From Ruegeria sp. YS9 (GTDB taxonomy: Bacteria; Pseudomonadota; Alphaproteobacteria; Rhodobacterales; Rhodobacteraceae): DNA of 64,000 nt. The translations under genes were made by a program, and so were the position numbers. Below, piece by piece: positions 9,095-17,645 of the stretch. The notes beneath the pieces are model-generated. The model saw only the letters and a program-made list of their open reading frames with translations, was not told where the DNA came from and searched no databases. The stretch is from contig NZ_CP102411.1 in assembly GCF_024628725.1 (NCBI RefSeq), positions 62,001-126,000 on the forward strand. Reading direction: 5' to 3'. The stretch's first letter is position 1, and each line of letters starts with the position of its first letter.

Positions 9095-9256
9095 ATGAAA
9101 TACATTCGCAAAAAATCAAAACAGCTTCGCAAACTAGCAGCTCGCCGCCTAAAAGCCGTGAGAAAACAGCTTCAGAAAATCGACTTGAGCCTCAGCATCG
9201 AGGTCAACTTGATCTTCATTAAAATCACTTTCACTGCCAAACGCCGGGAGCCTTAG
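9095..9256 (+). CDS. Small strongly basic hypothetical protein
   Basis: 53 residues from an ATG with AGGAG 7 bases upstream. The first 30 residues are almost all Lys/Arg/Leu/Gln (KYIRKKSKQLRKLAARRLK), forming a highly basic helix, then a beta-like hydrophobic tail (LSIEVNLIFIKITFTAKRREP). It could be a nucleic-acid-binding small protein; this is inference from composition. It sits directly before the repeat cluster at 9266-9396. Confidence 0.6.
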   Translation: MKYIRKKSKQLRKLAARRLKAVRKQLQKIDLSLSIEVNLIFIKITFTAKRREP

Positions 9257-9265
9257 CTGTAATGA

Positions 9266-9396
9266 CCTGCAAACATAATCAGTTCGGCTTGCAATCATCC
9301 TGATTTTCGGCCTGAATTATTTGCATCTATCGGAGGGGCCAAACCCGGATTATCTGCGAATGAACCCAGATTATTTGCAACCAGCCTGCAATCATC
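9266..9396. repeat. Iteron-like cluster of six 12-bp repeats
   Basis: Six copies near the consensus GGATTATTTGCA in both orientations: 9266-9279 (reverse, one or two extra bases), 9288-9299 (reverse), 9313-9324, 9346-9357, 9367-9378 (forward), 9385-9396 (reverse). Start-to-start spacing is about 18-33 bp, often two helix turns. Such arrays are typical of replication origins (iterons), partition sites or integrase arm sites. No replication or integrase gene is next to it in the window. Confidence 0.6.
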
Positions 9397-9797
9397 CGCT
9401 CCGGCTCACATTAAATGCGAACAGGGTTTTCCCCGCGTTTTCAAGTATCTGCCTTCTCATCAAATTATCCAGCCACTGAACGTAGATTGTTGGACGCGAT
9501 TTCGAGACAATATTATTCAGCGGTTGTGGCGTCGTGGATGGCCATGCTCTGCTGTCTGGAAATCCCCCGTTTCCCAGATCCGCCGTTCGGACAAAGCGCG
9601 GCGAAGGCGTTGGGAGAGCCCAACCCGTAAATCCGATTTTCCCGCTACGCGCGCACGCGTCACAAAATAATACGGCATGAGCGAAAAATTCGGTGCCGCC
9701 CCGCGGCGCGACTACCCGTCATTCATGCAGACCGCGGCTTCGATCATGAATGCTGAATAACAAGCCCACGCAACTTGCATCATTCGAAGCACTCGTT
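9397..9797. other. Intergenic region without clear gene
   Basis: Between the repeat cluster and the glxA-type gene no ORF with a ribosome binding site is seen. A ~27-bp element at 9596-9622 (GCGCGGCGAAGGCGTTGGG...) resembles segments at 13567 and 15593 and is listed separately as a dispersed repeat. Confidence 0.4.
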
Positions 9798-10823
9798 CTA
9801 AAGCGCCGAAGGAGCCAGCGATAAGCGTTTCTTCCGATAGGCCGATGCAGGCATGCCCACATATCTCCGAAACGCATTTCGGAAACTTGATGGCTCTGTA
9901 TATCCAACCTCGGCAGCTATATCGTCGATGGGCATATCGGTCGTTTCCAGCATCTGTTTAGCCTCTTCGACCCTGAGCGTCTGAATGTACTCAACCGGGG
10001 TCTGCCCGGTGGCTTTGCGAAACCGCCGCAACAGACTTCGCTCGGTCAGACCGCTTCGGGCGGCCATGGCGGCAACTGGGGTTGGCAGGGCATAGTTATC
10101 CGCGGCCCAAACCTGGGCATCTGCAACCAGCGCATCCTCATGTTGTGCTCCCGCAATCAAAGAAGCGTAGTGCAACTGTCCTTCAGTGTGAGGCTGGAGC
10201 AAGTAAATCTTGGCGAGGCGTCGGGCCTCATCCTGTCCAGCAATTCGGCCGACCAGATACAGAACCAGATCACCCCACGCAGACGCTCCACCAGCGGTCA
10301 CAATCCGATGCCCGTCACCCGCAGGTATCAGAATTCGTTCTCGGCGCACGCGGACATCCGGGAATTTCCGGGCGATGACATCACAGAAACTCCAATGACT
10401 GGTGGCATCAAGGCCATCCAACAAGCCCGCCGCCGCGAGTAAGAGCGCACCAGAACAAACAGACGTGATGATTGCGCCGTCAGCGTACGCCTTGACAAGC
10501 CACGGGATCACCACGGCGAATTCATCTGGCAACGGTGCGTCAGGCGCAAGATGCAGATCAGGAACGATTACCAGGTCAGGTTGACCATAATCGGCCAGTG
10601 ATCCGTCCGGCGTGATACGTCGTCCGTTGATGTCGACATAAGGTGCTCCATCTACCGACAACATCTTGGCGTCAAAGATCTTCGCCTTGGGACGGGCCCC
10701 ATGTAGCATTTCCCAATCCCGGCCGACCGAGGCAAGTGCATCGAGAATACTGTAAGCCGTCGAGGTTCCGACGCAGGGCAAAGTCACAACCGTTGTACGA
10801 CAAGGGGCTTTGAATGTTTGCAT
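9798..10823 (-). CDS. GlxA family transcriptional regulator
   Basis: 341 residues in two domains. Residues ~10-185 form a DJ-1/PfpI-like domain with the nucleophile-elbow equivalent SVCSGALLLAAAGLLDG. Residues ~235-335 form an AraC-type double helix-turn-helix (MAARSGLTERSLLRRFRKATG, then IDDIAAEVGYTEPSSFRNAFRR). The family activates catabolic or detoxification genes after binding a small ligand. It is divergent from the methyltransferase at 10941, with about 117 bases between starts, so that gene and the following monooxygenase are likely targets. Confidence 0.9.
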   Translation of the reverse strand: MQTFKAPCRTTVVTLPCVGTSTAYSILDALASVGRDWEMLHGARPKAKIFDAKMLSVDGAPYVDINGRRITPDGSLADYGQPDLVIVPDLHLAPDAPLPDEFAVVIPWLVKAYADGAIITSVCSGALLLAAAGLLDGLDATSHWSFCDVIARKFPDVRVRRERILIPAGDGHRIVTAGGASAWGDLVLYLVGRIAGQDEARRLAKIYLLQPHTEGQLHYASLIAGAQHEDALVADAQVWAADNYALPTPVAAMAARSGLTERSLLRRFRKATGQTPVEYIQTLRVEEAKQMLETTDMPIDDIAAEVGYTEPSSFRNAFRRYVGMPASAYRKKRLSLAPSAL

Positions 10824-10940
10824 CGCTATGTCCGATATTCACCGTTTTGGTCAATCTTGGGCATATCACGACTCGCAACCTTGCGGCAATACCGATGCAG
10901 AAACAGACGATATGAACGCCAAAAACATCGGAGAAGCCCC

Positions 10941-12020
10941 ATGAACGACCAAACAACAGTTACTTTTGATGAGGCCAAGGCAGAGCGCTTTGGAGAGCAG
11001 ATGGTCGACACATTGAATAGTGCCGCGCTCGCGTTGATGACGTCGATTGGCCACCGTACCAACCTATTTGACGCGCTCGCCGGTTTACCCAACGCGACCT
11101 CGAAAACTCTGGCCGAGAAGGCTGGTTTAGCCGAGCGTTACATTCGTGAATGGCTGGCTGTGATGGTGACGTCAGGCGTGGTCGATTACGACCCCGGAGC
11201 CGGAACCTACAATCTTCCGCCTGAACACGCGGCGCTGCTTACTCGCGCGGCGGAACCCGACAACATGGCTGTAACCTGCCAGTTCATTGGTGTCATGGCC
11301 TCGGTCGAGGAGGACATGGTCGCACGGTTTCGAGATGGGGCTGGCACCCATTACCATGACTACTGTCGCTTTCATGAAGTCATGGCAGAAGACAGCGCTC
11401 AGCTGGTGGTATCGGCCCTGATAGAGCACATCCTTCCTGTGGAACCCGGTCTGATCGAGCGTCTTGAACACGGGATTGATGTTCTGGACGTGGGCTGTGG
11501 CGCAGGCCGCGCGATGATGGAACTGGCCCAAGCCTTTCCTGCAAGCCGCTTTATGGGGATCGATCTGTGTGAGGACGCCTTTACTGAAACGCAAGTCTCA
11601 GCGGCACGCATGGGTCTGAAGAACCTGACGTTTCGTGCGCAGGACCTTTCCAAGGTCAAGTCTCTGGGACGTTTCGATCTGATCACAGCGTTTGATGCGG
11701 TGCACGATCAGAAAGACCCGCAGGGATTGCTGGACCTTGTCTACCGCTCACTCGCCGAGGACGGATTGCTTCTGATGCAAGATATAGGCGGATCCCGGAA
11801 TCTAGAAACCAACATCCAAAATCCGTTTGCACCCCTGCTTTATTCCCTGTCGCTGATGCACTGCACGCCAGTGTCAATTGGGCAAGGCGGGCCAGGCCTC
11901 GGAGCAATGTGGGGCATTGAGACAGCACAGGAATACCTCGCCAATGCAGGCTTCGGGCAGGTCGAGACCCATCACCTGCCTCATGATCAACTCAACGCAT
12001 ATTTCTTCGCGCGCCGTTAA
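10941..12020 (+). CDS. Class I SAM-dependent methyltransferase
   Basis: 359 residues; start at 10941 (MNDQTTVTFDEAKAERFGE) has GGAG upstream. The N-terminal ~100 residues form a winged-helix-like segment (LFDALAGLPNATSKTLAEKAGL, ERYIREWLAVMVTSGVV). The Rossmann domain carries motif I DVLDVGCGAGRAMMELA (~residue 175) and an acidic post-I (GIDLCED). This is the layout of small-molecule O/N-methyltransferases with an N-terminal dimerisation domain. Substrate unknown. It is followed after 24 bases by a flavin monooxygenase, so the pair probably modifies one metabolite under GlxA-type control. Confidence 0.85.
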   Translation: MNDQTTVTFDEAKAERFGEQMVDTLNSAALALMTSIGHRTNLFDALAGLPNATSKTLAEKAGLAERYIREWLAVMVTSGVVDYDPGAGTYNLPPEHAALLTRAAEPDNMAVTCQFIGVMASVEEDMVARFRDGAGTHYHDYCRFHEVMAEDSAQLVVSALIEHILPVEPGLIERLEHGIDVLDVGCGAGRAMMELAQAFPASRFMGIDLCEDAFTETQVSAARMGLKNLTFRAQDLSKVKSLGRFDLITAFDAVHDQKDPQGLLDLVYRSLAEDGLLLMQDIGGSRNLETNIQNPFAPLLYSLSLMHCTPVSIGQGGPGLGAMWGIETAQEYLANAGFGQVETHHLPHDQLNAYFFARR

Positions 12021-12044
12021 GCGCACTGTTTTTGGAGTTCTCAA

Positions 12045-13265
12045 ATGACATTTCCCCATTCAACAACCGCCATCATTATCGGAGCCGGTCTTTCCGGGTT
12101 GGCTGCGGCCTCTGAACTGCGCGCCCGGAACATTCCGTTCACCATTCTGGAAGCGTCCGACAGGGTGGCCGATCCGTGGCGCGCACGGCATCCGAAGTTG
12201 CGGCTGAACATTCATCGCCATTTCGCCAGCCTTCCCGGATATCACGCACCTCGTAACTCGGACACCTTTTTGCCCCGAGATGCTGTTGTCGATTACCTGA
12301 GCGAGTATGCGCGTCAGTTTGCTTCCGATATCCACTTCGAGACCCGCGTCCTGTCAATCCTCCACGAAGACGACATCTGGCAGATTGAAACCAACAGGGG
12401 CACCTATTTCAGCGCTCACCTGATTGTCGCAACGGGGCGGGAGAAAGTGCCTGATATGCCCGTTTGGCCGGGCATGGAGGAGTTTGGCGGTCAAATCATC
12501 CACGCCGCCGACTTCGATGACCCCAGTGAATACGACGGGAAGAAAGTCCTTGTCATCGGGGCCGGCAACTCGGGCACAGATGTGTTGAATCATTTGTCTC
12601 GCTGTAACCCGGCGCAGGTCTGGGTTTCGGTCAGGCACGGGCCATCGATCCTGCCATCCCGCGTCTTCGGCTTTTCGCTACAGCGGCTGGCCAACCTCTT
12701 CACGCTATTCCCCAAATGGTCGCTCGATCCGATCTTTTCGATCATGCAGCGCGCCTTCTTTGGGAACCTGCGCCGCTATGGCTTGCGCCGCCATGTCATG
12801 GGCGGTGGTTCCCGGATGCTGAAAGACGGAGTAACCTTCGCTCTGGATGATGGTTTTGTCTCTGCGCTGAAGTCTGGTCGGTTTGCGGCCGTCAGCGAAA
12901 CCGTCGGCTTTTCACCCCACGCCGTTGAACTGGCAAGTGGTCGAAAAATCTACCCTGACGTAGTGATCTGCGCCACTGGTTATCGAGCAGATCTGGATGA
13001 ACTCTTCGGGCACATGGGTGCGTTGGACAACAAAGGTTACCCACTTCATCCGATGGGTCAGGAAGATCCCCGAAATCCCGGTCTTTGGTTCACAGGGTAC
13101 GGATTGTTGTTTCAGGGATTTTTCCACGCGGCGGGTATCAGCGCAAATCGCATCGCGACCCACATCGAAGCGTGTGCCAACGCGTCGTCCCAAGCTCAAT
13201 CATCAAGGCACCTTTCACAAGGTGTAAATCAAGGCGTTCGGTCTTTGGAAGAAGCAGCGCGATGA
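12045..13265 (+). CDS. Flavin-containing monooxygenase
   Basis: 406 residues with the two-dinucleotide fold of class B flavoprotein monooxygenases: FAD motif GAGLSG (residues ~14-19), the fingerprint FGGQIIHAADF near residue 147, NADPH motif GAGNSG near 169, and ATGYRADLDELF near residue 310. These enzymes hydroxylate or oxygenate N, S or ketone substrates using NADPH and O2. It follows the methyltransferase gene in the same orientation, and its stop overlaps the DUF1127 start. Confidence 0.88.
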   Translation: MTFPHSTTAIIIGAGLSGLAAASELRARNIPFTILEASDRVADPWRARHPKLRLNIHRHFASLPGYHAPRNSDTFLPRDAVVDYLSEYARQFASDIHFETRVLSILHEDDIWQIETNRGTYFSAHLIVATGREKVPDMPVWPGMEEFGGQIIHAADFDDPSEYDGKKVLVIGAGNSGTDVLNHLSRCNPAQVWVSVRHGPSILPSRVFGFSLQRLANLFTLFPKWSLDPIFSIMQRAFFGNLRRYGLRRHVMGGGSRMLKDGVTFALDDGFVSALKSGRFAAVSETVGFSPHAVELASGRKIYPDVVICATGYRADLDELFGHMGALDNKGYPLHPMGQEDPRNPGLWFTGYGLLFQGFFHAAGISANRIATHIEACANASSQAQSSRHLSQGVNQGVRSLEEAAR

Positions 13266-13474
13266 ACTTTTCAAACTCCGCACTGATGCAGCCGCCACCA
13301 AAGGGCTGGTGGCTGCATATCACAAGCATCTGTCAACTCTTTGGGAACCTCCTGCGCCGGAAACGGAAGGTTTATTGCTTGGACGAATTGCCTAACCATC
13401 TGTTGCGTGACGTAGGTCTTGAGCGCCTCATCGAATTGAAACCCAAGGCCAATTTCCAACACCGTCTGCTATAG
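13262..13474 (+). CDS. DUF1127 domain protein
   Basis: 70 residues; the last ~40 (LLRRKRKVYCLDELPNHLLRD then VGLER) are the DUF1127 signature of a basic helix followed by a 'L-xx-L-xx-H-L-L-R-D-V/I-G' segment. Short DUF1127 proteins of alphaproteobacteria bind RNA and affect phosphate and carbon metabolism regulation. Its ATG overlaps the stop of the monooxygenase, so translation is coupled. The N-terminal 30 residues have no counterpart. Confidence 0.75.
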   Translation: MNFSNSALMQPPPKGWWLHITSICQLFGNLLRRKRKVYCLDELPNHLLRDVGLERLIELKPKANFQHRLL

Positions 13475-13566
13475 CGTTTCTCGGGTCGGCTGTTTCCTGT
13501 AACTTAGGGTCAATTGCGGGAGAGCCTGAAATCCAAAGCTGCATGAGTTGCGGTCGTTCAAGGACG

Positions 13567-13600
13567 GCGCGGCGAATGTTGCCGATGAGCCCAAAGGTGA
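13567..13600 (+). repeat. Dispersed intergenic repeat, copy 2
   Basis: Segment beginning GCGCGGCGAATG and ending GAGCCCAAAGGTGA. It resembles 9596-9622 and 15593-15626, all in intergenic DNA. Consensus roughly GCGCGGCGAA-N-GCG-YGGGAGAGCCC. Probably a degenerate dispersed element of this genome. Confidence 0.35.
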
Positions 13601-13672
13601 CGTTAAAAGGCGACCTTGTCGGGCTGACAGAAGTCGAGTGTCGCGTTAAGTTCCTTAAAACAGGGGGAACGA

Positions 13673-15385
13673 ATGGACAGACGTCTTACGACGGTGCTTG
13701 CGGCGGACATTGTCGGCTACTCAGCACTGATGGATTATGACCGGGAAGGTACGATTAGTGCGCTCCGATCATTTCGTGAAGATACGCTCCAATTGCTTCT
13801 GAAAGCCCATGGCGGGACAATGATCAAAAGCTTGGGCGATGGTTGGATCGCCGAGTTTAAGTCCACATCAGACGCTGTAGATTGCGCTATCGCAATACAG
13901 TCTGCTCAGAAACCAGACAGTATCAAGCTTCGAATTGGCATTCATACCGGCGAGGTTGTCACCGAAGGCGACGACATTTTTGGTGATGGAATAAATGTCG
14001 CCGCTCGTCTCGAAGCAATGGCCGAGCCAGATCAGGTATTGTTGTCGGATACATCTCACAACAGTCTTGACCGAGGCGATGCATCCAAGTTCGACGGCGG
14101 TGAGCAGACGGAACTCAAAAACATCACGCGCCGCATTGGTGTTTGGTGCTGGCCTAAGGGCACTTCAGCCAACCTATCTCAAAAAACGGATGCTAGACCT
14201 GGGATTGCAGTGCTTCCATTCGACAATATGTCTGATGATCCCGAACAGGAATTCTTTGCGGACGGAATCACAGAAGACATCATCACAGAGTTGTCTCGTT
14301 TCCGCTGGCTGATGGTCGTGGCCCGAAATTCGTCCTTCACTTTTAAAGGCAAAAGCACGGATATTCGCGAAGTTGGTCGCATACTTGGAGTGCGCTATGT
14401 TCTCGAGGGCTCGGTCAGACGAGCAGGTCAACGCGTCCGCATTACTGGGCAATTGATTGATGCGGAAAACGGCAGTCATCTCTGGGCAGAACGCTTTGAC
14501 GGCGTACTTGATGATATTTTCGACCTTCAAGACAAAGTCACGCTGGAAGTCATTACAGCGATTGAGCCATCGCTACGGCACGCCGAAACAAACCGCGCGC
14601 GCGCGAAACCCACGGATAATTTGGAAGCCTATGAACTTTACCTGCGAGCGCAATCGCACTTCCACCTATTGACGGATGAAGACAATCGAGAGGCCATAAG
14701 GCTGACGACCCTCGCACTGGGTCGCGACCCGGAATATGCGTCAGCATCAGGTTTGTTGGCTTGGTTGCATATTCAACGCATGGTCCAAGGGCTTGAGCCT
14801 ATTGGCGAAGGGCCGAAAGAGGCCGTAAAAGCAGCCGAACGGGTGCTGCTTAGCGATCGTGCAGACGGGATCGCACTGGCGTATGCTGCGCATTCAATCT
14901 CAATGCTGGCGCGGGATTTACCACGCGCGCGGGTTGCGTTTAAACAAGCTCTCGAGCAGAACCCAAACGCCGCAACAGTTCACATGCTGGCGTCCATCAA
15001 CCTGTTTCTGCTTAATCGCCCAGAGGAGGCACTCAGCCACGCAACTCAATCTGTGGACTTCAGCCCGCACGATCCATTGCGCCATGCTGCTTATCTCGCT
15101 CAAGCAAGTGCACTATTCCATCTTGGGCGCTATGAAGAATCCATTAAGGCTTGCCGAAATGCCTTATCTGTGCGTTCAAACTTCGTAATGAGTCATCTCA
15201 TGCTGATCGCTGCTCTGGGCCACCTCACCGATGGTGATGCTGCTCGCGAAGCGGTTGCAAATCTTCAGGCTTTGCGCCCAGGGCTGACCGTAACCTCGGC
15301 GCAGACTCAATTACCAATATTCACTGTCCCATCTTGTGCAAACAATTGGCGTGAAGGTTGGTTAAAAGCAGGGTTACCGCAATAG
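13673..15385 (+). CDS. Class III adenylate/guanylate cyclase with TPR C-terminus
   Basis: 570 residues; GGGGGAA precedes the ATG. Residues 1-150 form a CHD cyclase domain: metal aspartates D12 (LAADIVGYSALMD) and D56 (SLGDGWIAEF), then RIGIHTGEV and NVAARLEAMAEP. Residues ~175-300 carry the region common in these proteins (GIAVLPFDNMSDDPEQEFFADG, YVLEGSVRRAG). Residues ~330-545 contain several TPR-like helices. In Rhizobiales and Rhodobacterales such proteins make cAMP or act as signalling hubs. It stands alone, with ~200 bases of non-coding DNA before it and ~350 after. Confidence 0.88.
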   Translation: MDRRLTTVLAADIVGYSALMDYDREGTISALRSFREDTLQLLLKAHGGTMIKSLGDGWIAEFKSTSDAVDCAIAIQSAQKPDSIKLRIGIHTGEVVTEGDDIFGDGINVAARLEAMAEPDQVLLSDTSHNSLDRGDASKFDGGEQTELKNITRRIGVWCWPKGTSANLSQKTDARPGIAVLPFDNMSDDPEQEFFADGITEDIITELSRFRWLMVVARNSSFTFKGKSTDIREVGRILGVRYVLEGSVRRAGQRVRITGQLIDAENGSHLWAERFDGVLDDIFDLQDKVTLEVITAIEPSLRHAETNRARAKPTDNLEAYELYLRAQSHFHLLTDEDNREAIRLTTLALGRDPEYASASGLLAWLHIQRMVQGLEPIGEGPKEAVKAAERVLLSDRADGIALAYAAHSISMLARDLPRARVAFKQALEQNPNAATVHMLASINLFLLNRPEEALSHATQSVDFSPHDPLRHAAYLAQASALFHLGRYEESIKACRNALSVRSNFVMSHLMLIAALGHLTDGDAAREAVANLQALRPGLTVTSAQTQLPIFTVPSCANNWREGWLKAGLPQ

Positions 15386-15739
15386 GTGACTGGTATAGTT
15401 GGTGAACATAGATTAACGCCACTCGACGCGAAGTTAGCGAAACCTCAGAAATTTGAAACCAAGAAAACTGAATCCCCGCAGTAAAGTCTTTATTACATTT
15501 TGCCACACTCAAAATCCTTACTGTCCGCTACTTTCCGGTTCGTCAGCGGTTCAGCAAAAGGTAGTTCGTCCCGGACCTGTCGCTCGTGGATAGCGCGGCG
15601 AAAGCGTCGGGAGAGCCCGAAAGTGAGCTATGCCGCGCGTTCAACGAAGGTCAGCTTGACGAAACGAAGCGCCAAACGTTTGCCAGACGAAATTTGAGCA
15701 TAGGCGCGAAGCCTTCCACCTGCTATTTTTAGGAAGGGT
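15386..15739. other. Non-coding region
   Basis: No ORF with a ribosome binding site is seen. It includes the dispersed repeat copy at 15593-15626 and a CAAACGTTTG palindrome near 15675. The AGGAAGGG at 15731 serves the next gene. Confidence 0.4.
15593..15626 (+). repeat. Dispersed intergenic repeat, copy 3
   Basis: Segment GCGCGGCGAAAGCGTCGGG then GAGCCCGAAAGTGA; it resembles the intergenic segments at 9596-9622 and 13567-13600. Function unknown. Confidence 0.35.
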
Positions 15740-17497
15740 TTGCAGGACGGGAAGCTGTTGGATCGCCAGCATTCAAAAGAGATTGACCGTGTCTTGAGCG
15801 GGTTCGATACAGGGCGAGACCGACTTGTCGCGGACAGCTGGCAGCGCTGTGTTGAGACCTATGGTATGGATCCCTCACGACAGGAACCAGCGTACATACT
15901 GCCTGACACCAAATTCCGTGAACATCTGGAACAATCCGAACGTCTGATCGCAACGGCGCGCTCGGGGCTGCAATCGCTGTTTGCGCAGGTGGCAGGGCAG
16001 AACTATGTCCTGCTGCTTGCGGATGCAGATGGCGTCTGCGTCGATTTCTTTGGCGACCGGAACTTCGAGGACGAACTCAGAACTGCCGGTCTTCATCTGG
16101 GATTCAAGTGGACGGAAGAGTTGGCAGGAACGAACGGGGTAGGGTCGTGTATCGTTACAGGTCAGCCGGTGACGATCCATCAGGGGGATCATTTTTCGAT
16201 CACGCATACGCCGCTGTCTTGTACGGCAGCGCCTATTTTCGATACCAAAGGTGGTCTTGCGGCTGTTTTGGATGTTTCGTTGTTGCGTGGCCCTTCGCCT
16301 AAGGCGTCGCAGAATCTGGCCATGACATTGGTGACGAATTCCGCCCGTCGCGTCGAGATGGCAAACCTGATGGCATCGACCAGGCGCGATTGGGTCCTGC
16401 GCTTTTCAGCAAGCCCCGAATTTCTCGAGGTCGATCCTGAAGCGGCGGTTGCAGTGGACGGAAGCGGCAAGATCATTGGTATGACCTCGGGGGCCCGACG
16501 CGCACTGGACCCGGACGGTTCGGGCCACCTGATCGGGTCGCAATTGCAGGACTGGCTTGAAATCAGTGTTGATGACATGCCGGAGTTCATGCGCGGCAGA
16601 CCGTCCGAAGACCGCGTTCTACACCTCAAGGACGGGCGAGCGCTCTATGGTCATGCCGTTGCGCCACAGACGTCGCAGATGACGGCGGCCCTGCGCAAGC
16701 GAGAACAGGTTCTGCCCGGAGCCCTTGGCAGTTTTGCGGGGCCGGATGCGGACCTTCAGCAGCTTTTGAACAATGCTGCGCGTCTTGCACCGACCAGCCT
16801 GCCGCTTTTGCTGACTGGTGAAAGCGGCACGGGCAAGACCAAACTGGCGCGTGCGATCCACATGGCCGATCCTGCGAGACAGGATTTCCACACAGTGATC
16901 TGTTGCGATACCGAGACATTCGATTTCTGCCAAACCATCGACCCCGGCACGCTGTTCCTGAGCGGTGTCGAAGACCTGAGCGAGCCTGCACAGGCCTCTC
17001 TTTTAGCAGTGCTTGAGCGGCGGGCTGATCTGAGGATCATTGCCTCATGTCGGCAGCCCCCGGCGGGATTGCAGGGCGGTCTGCGTGAAGATCTGCTGCA
17101 CCGGATTGCGGGGGCCACATTTTCTCTGCCGCCTTTGCGCCACCGAGCGGATCTGGATTGGCTAATTGATCGCCTGCTTCGACGGTTTGCAAGCCATGAT
17201 ATTCACCTGTCGACAGTCGCGCGCGCCGATCTGAAATCACGACTATGGAGCGGCAATATTCGTGAACTGGAACATCTGCTGCACAGCGCGGTCGCCCTGT
17301 GTCAGGACAACATCATCGACTTGACGGATTTGCCAGCCCCGGCGCTCGCCCCTGCGCAAAAGCTGGACTCAGATGATCTGGAAGCACTGCTGCGTGCTTG
17401 CGATTGGAATATGTCTCAAGTGGCGCGACGCCTTGGCGTGAACCGGTCGACAATCCTGCGCCGTGTGCGAAAGGCCGGGCTTATTCCACCTGCATAA
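15740..17497 (+). CDS. AcoR-like enhancer-binding regulator with degenerate AAA+ domain
   Basis: 585 residues from a TTG start behind AGGAAGGG. A GAF-type sensor spans ~70-205 (WTEELAGTNGVGSCIVTGQP is the AcoR signature). An AAA+ domain spans ~325-500: Walker A GESGTGKT at 360-367 is intact, but the stretch that normally carries the sigma-54 contacting GAFTGA loop is missing, and Walker B reads GTLFLSGVEDL rather than GTLFLDEI. A Fis-type helix-turn-helix ends the protein (CDWNMSQVARRLGVNRSTILRRV). It likely controls the FMO gene downstream without sigma-54, as R. capsulatus NtrC does; this is inference. Confidence 0.85.
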   Translation: MQDGKLLDRQHSKEIDRVLSGFDTGRDRLVADSWQRCVETYGMDPSRQEPAYILPDTKFREHLEQSERLIATARSGLQSLFAQVAGQNYVLLLADADGVCVDFFGDRNFEDELRTAGLHLGFKWTEELAGTNGVGSCIVTGQPVTIHQGDHFSITHTPLSCTAAPIFDTKGGLAAVLDVSLLRGPSPKASQNLAMTLVTNSARRVEMANLMASTRRDWVLRFSASPEFLEVDPEAAVAVDGSGKIIGMTSGARRALDPDGSGHLIGSQLQDWLEISVDDMPEFMRGRPSEDRVLHLKDGRALYGHAVAPQTSQMTAALRKREQVLPGALGSFAGPDADLQQLLNNAARLAPTSLPLLLTGESGTGKTKLARAIHMADPARQDFHTVICCDTETFDFCQTIDPGTLFLSGVEDLSEPAQASLLAVLERRADLRIIASCRQPPAGLQGGLREDLLHRIAGATFSLPPLRHRADLDWLIDRLLRRFASHDIHLSTVARADLKSRLWSGNIRELEHLLHSAVALCQDNIIDLTDLPAPALAPAQKLDSDDLEALLRACDWNMSQVARRLGVNRSTILRRVRKAGLIPPA

Positions 17498-17521
17498 ACG
17501 CACATGCCTTCGTGTTGCGCC

Positions 17522-17541
17522 CTTGTTGCGCGCGCAACAAG
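17522..17541. promoter_or_regulatory. Perfect 20-bp palindrome, likely operator of the AcoR-like regulator
   Basis: CTTGTTGCGCGCGCAACAAG is a perfect palindrome 25 bases after the regulator stop and ~105 bases before the FMO start. A further half-site TGTTGCGC lies at 17512. Sites of the TGTTGC-GCAACA type fit Fis-type helix-turn-helix dimers. Position between regulator and target favours an operator over a terminator, as no T-run follows directly. Confidence 0.6.
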
Positions 17542-17645
17542 TCTTGGGATTTTTGGCCGAGGTCAAGCGTTGAGCCGCCAAATCGACTTGCCCGAAGGGA
17601 CGCGGATTTGCCAGCCTTTTGCTCCGTGGAGATAGGGAGGATGAC

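Noticed and set aside
17556..17572. GG-N10-GC element resembling a sigma-54 promoter before the FMO gene
   Set aside because: The -12 part is poor and the adjacent regulator lacks the GAFTGA loop; probably chance.
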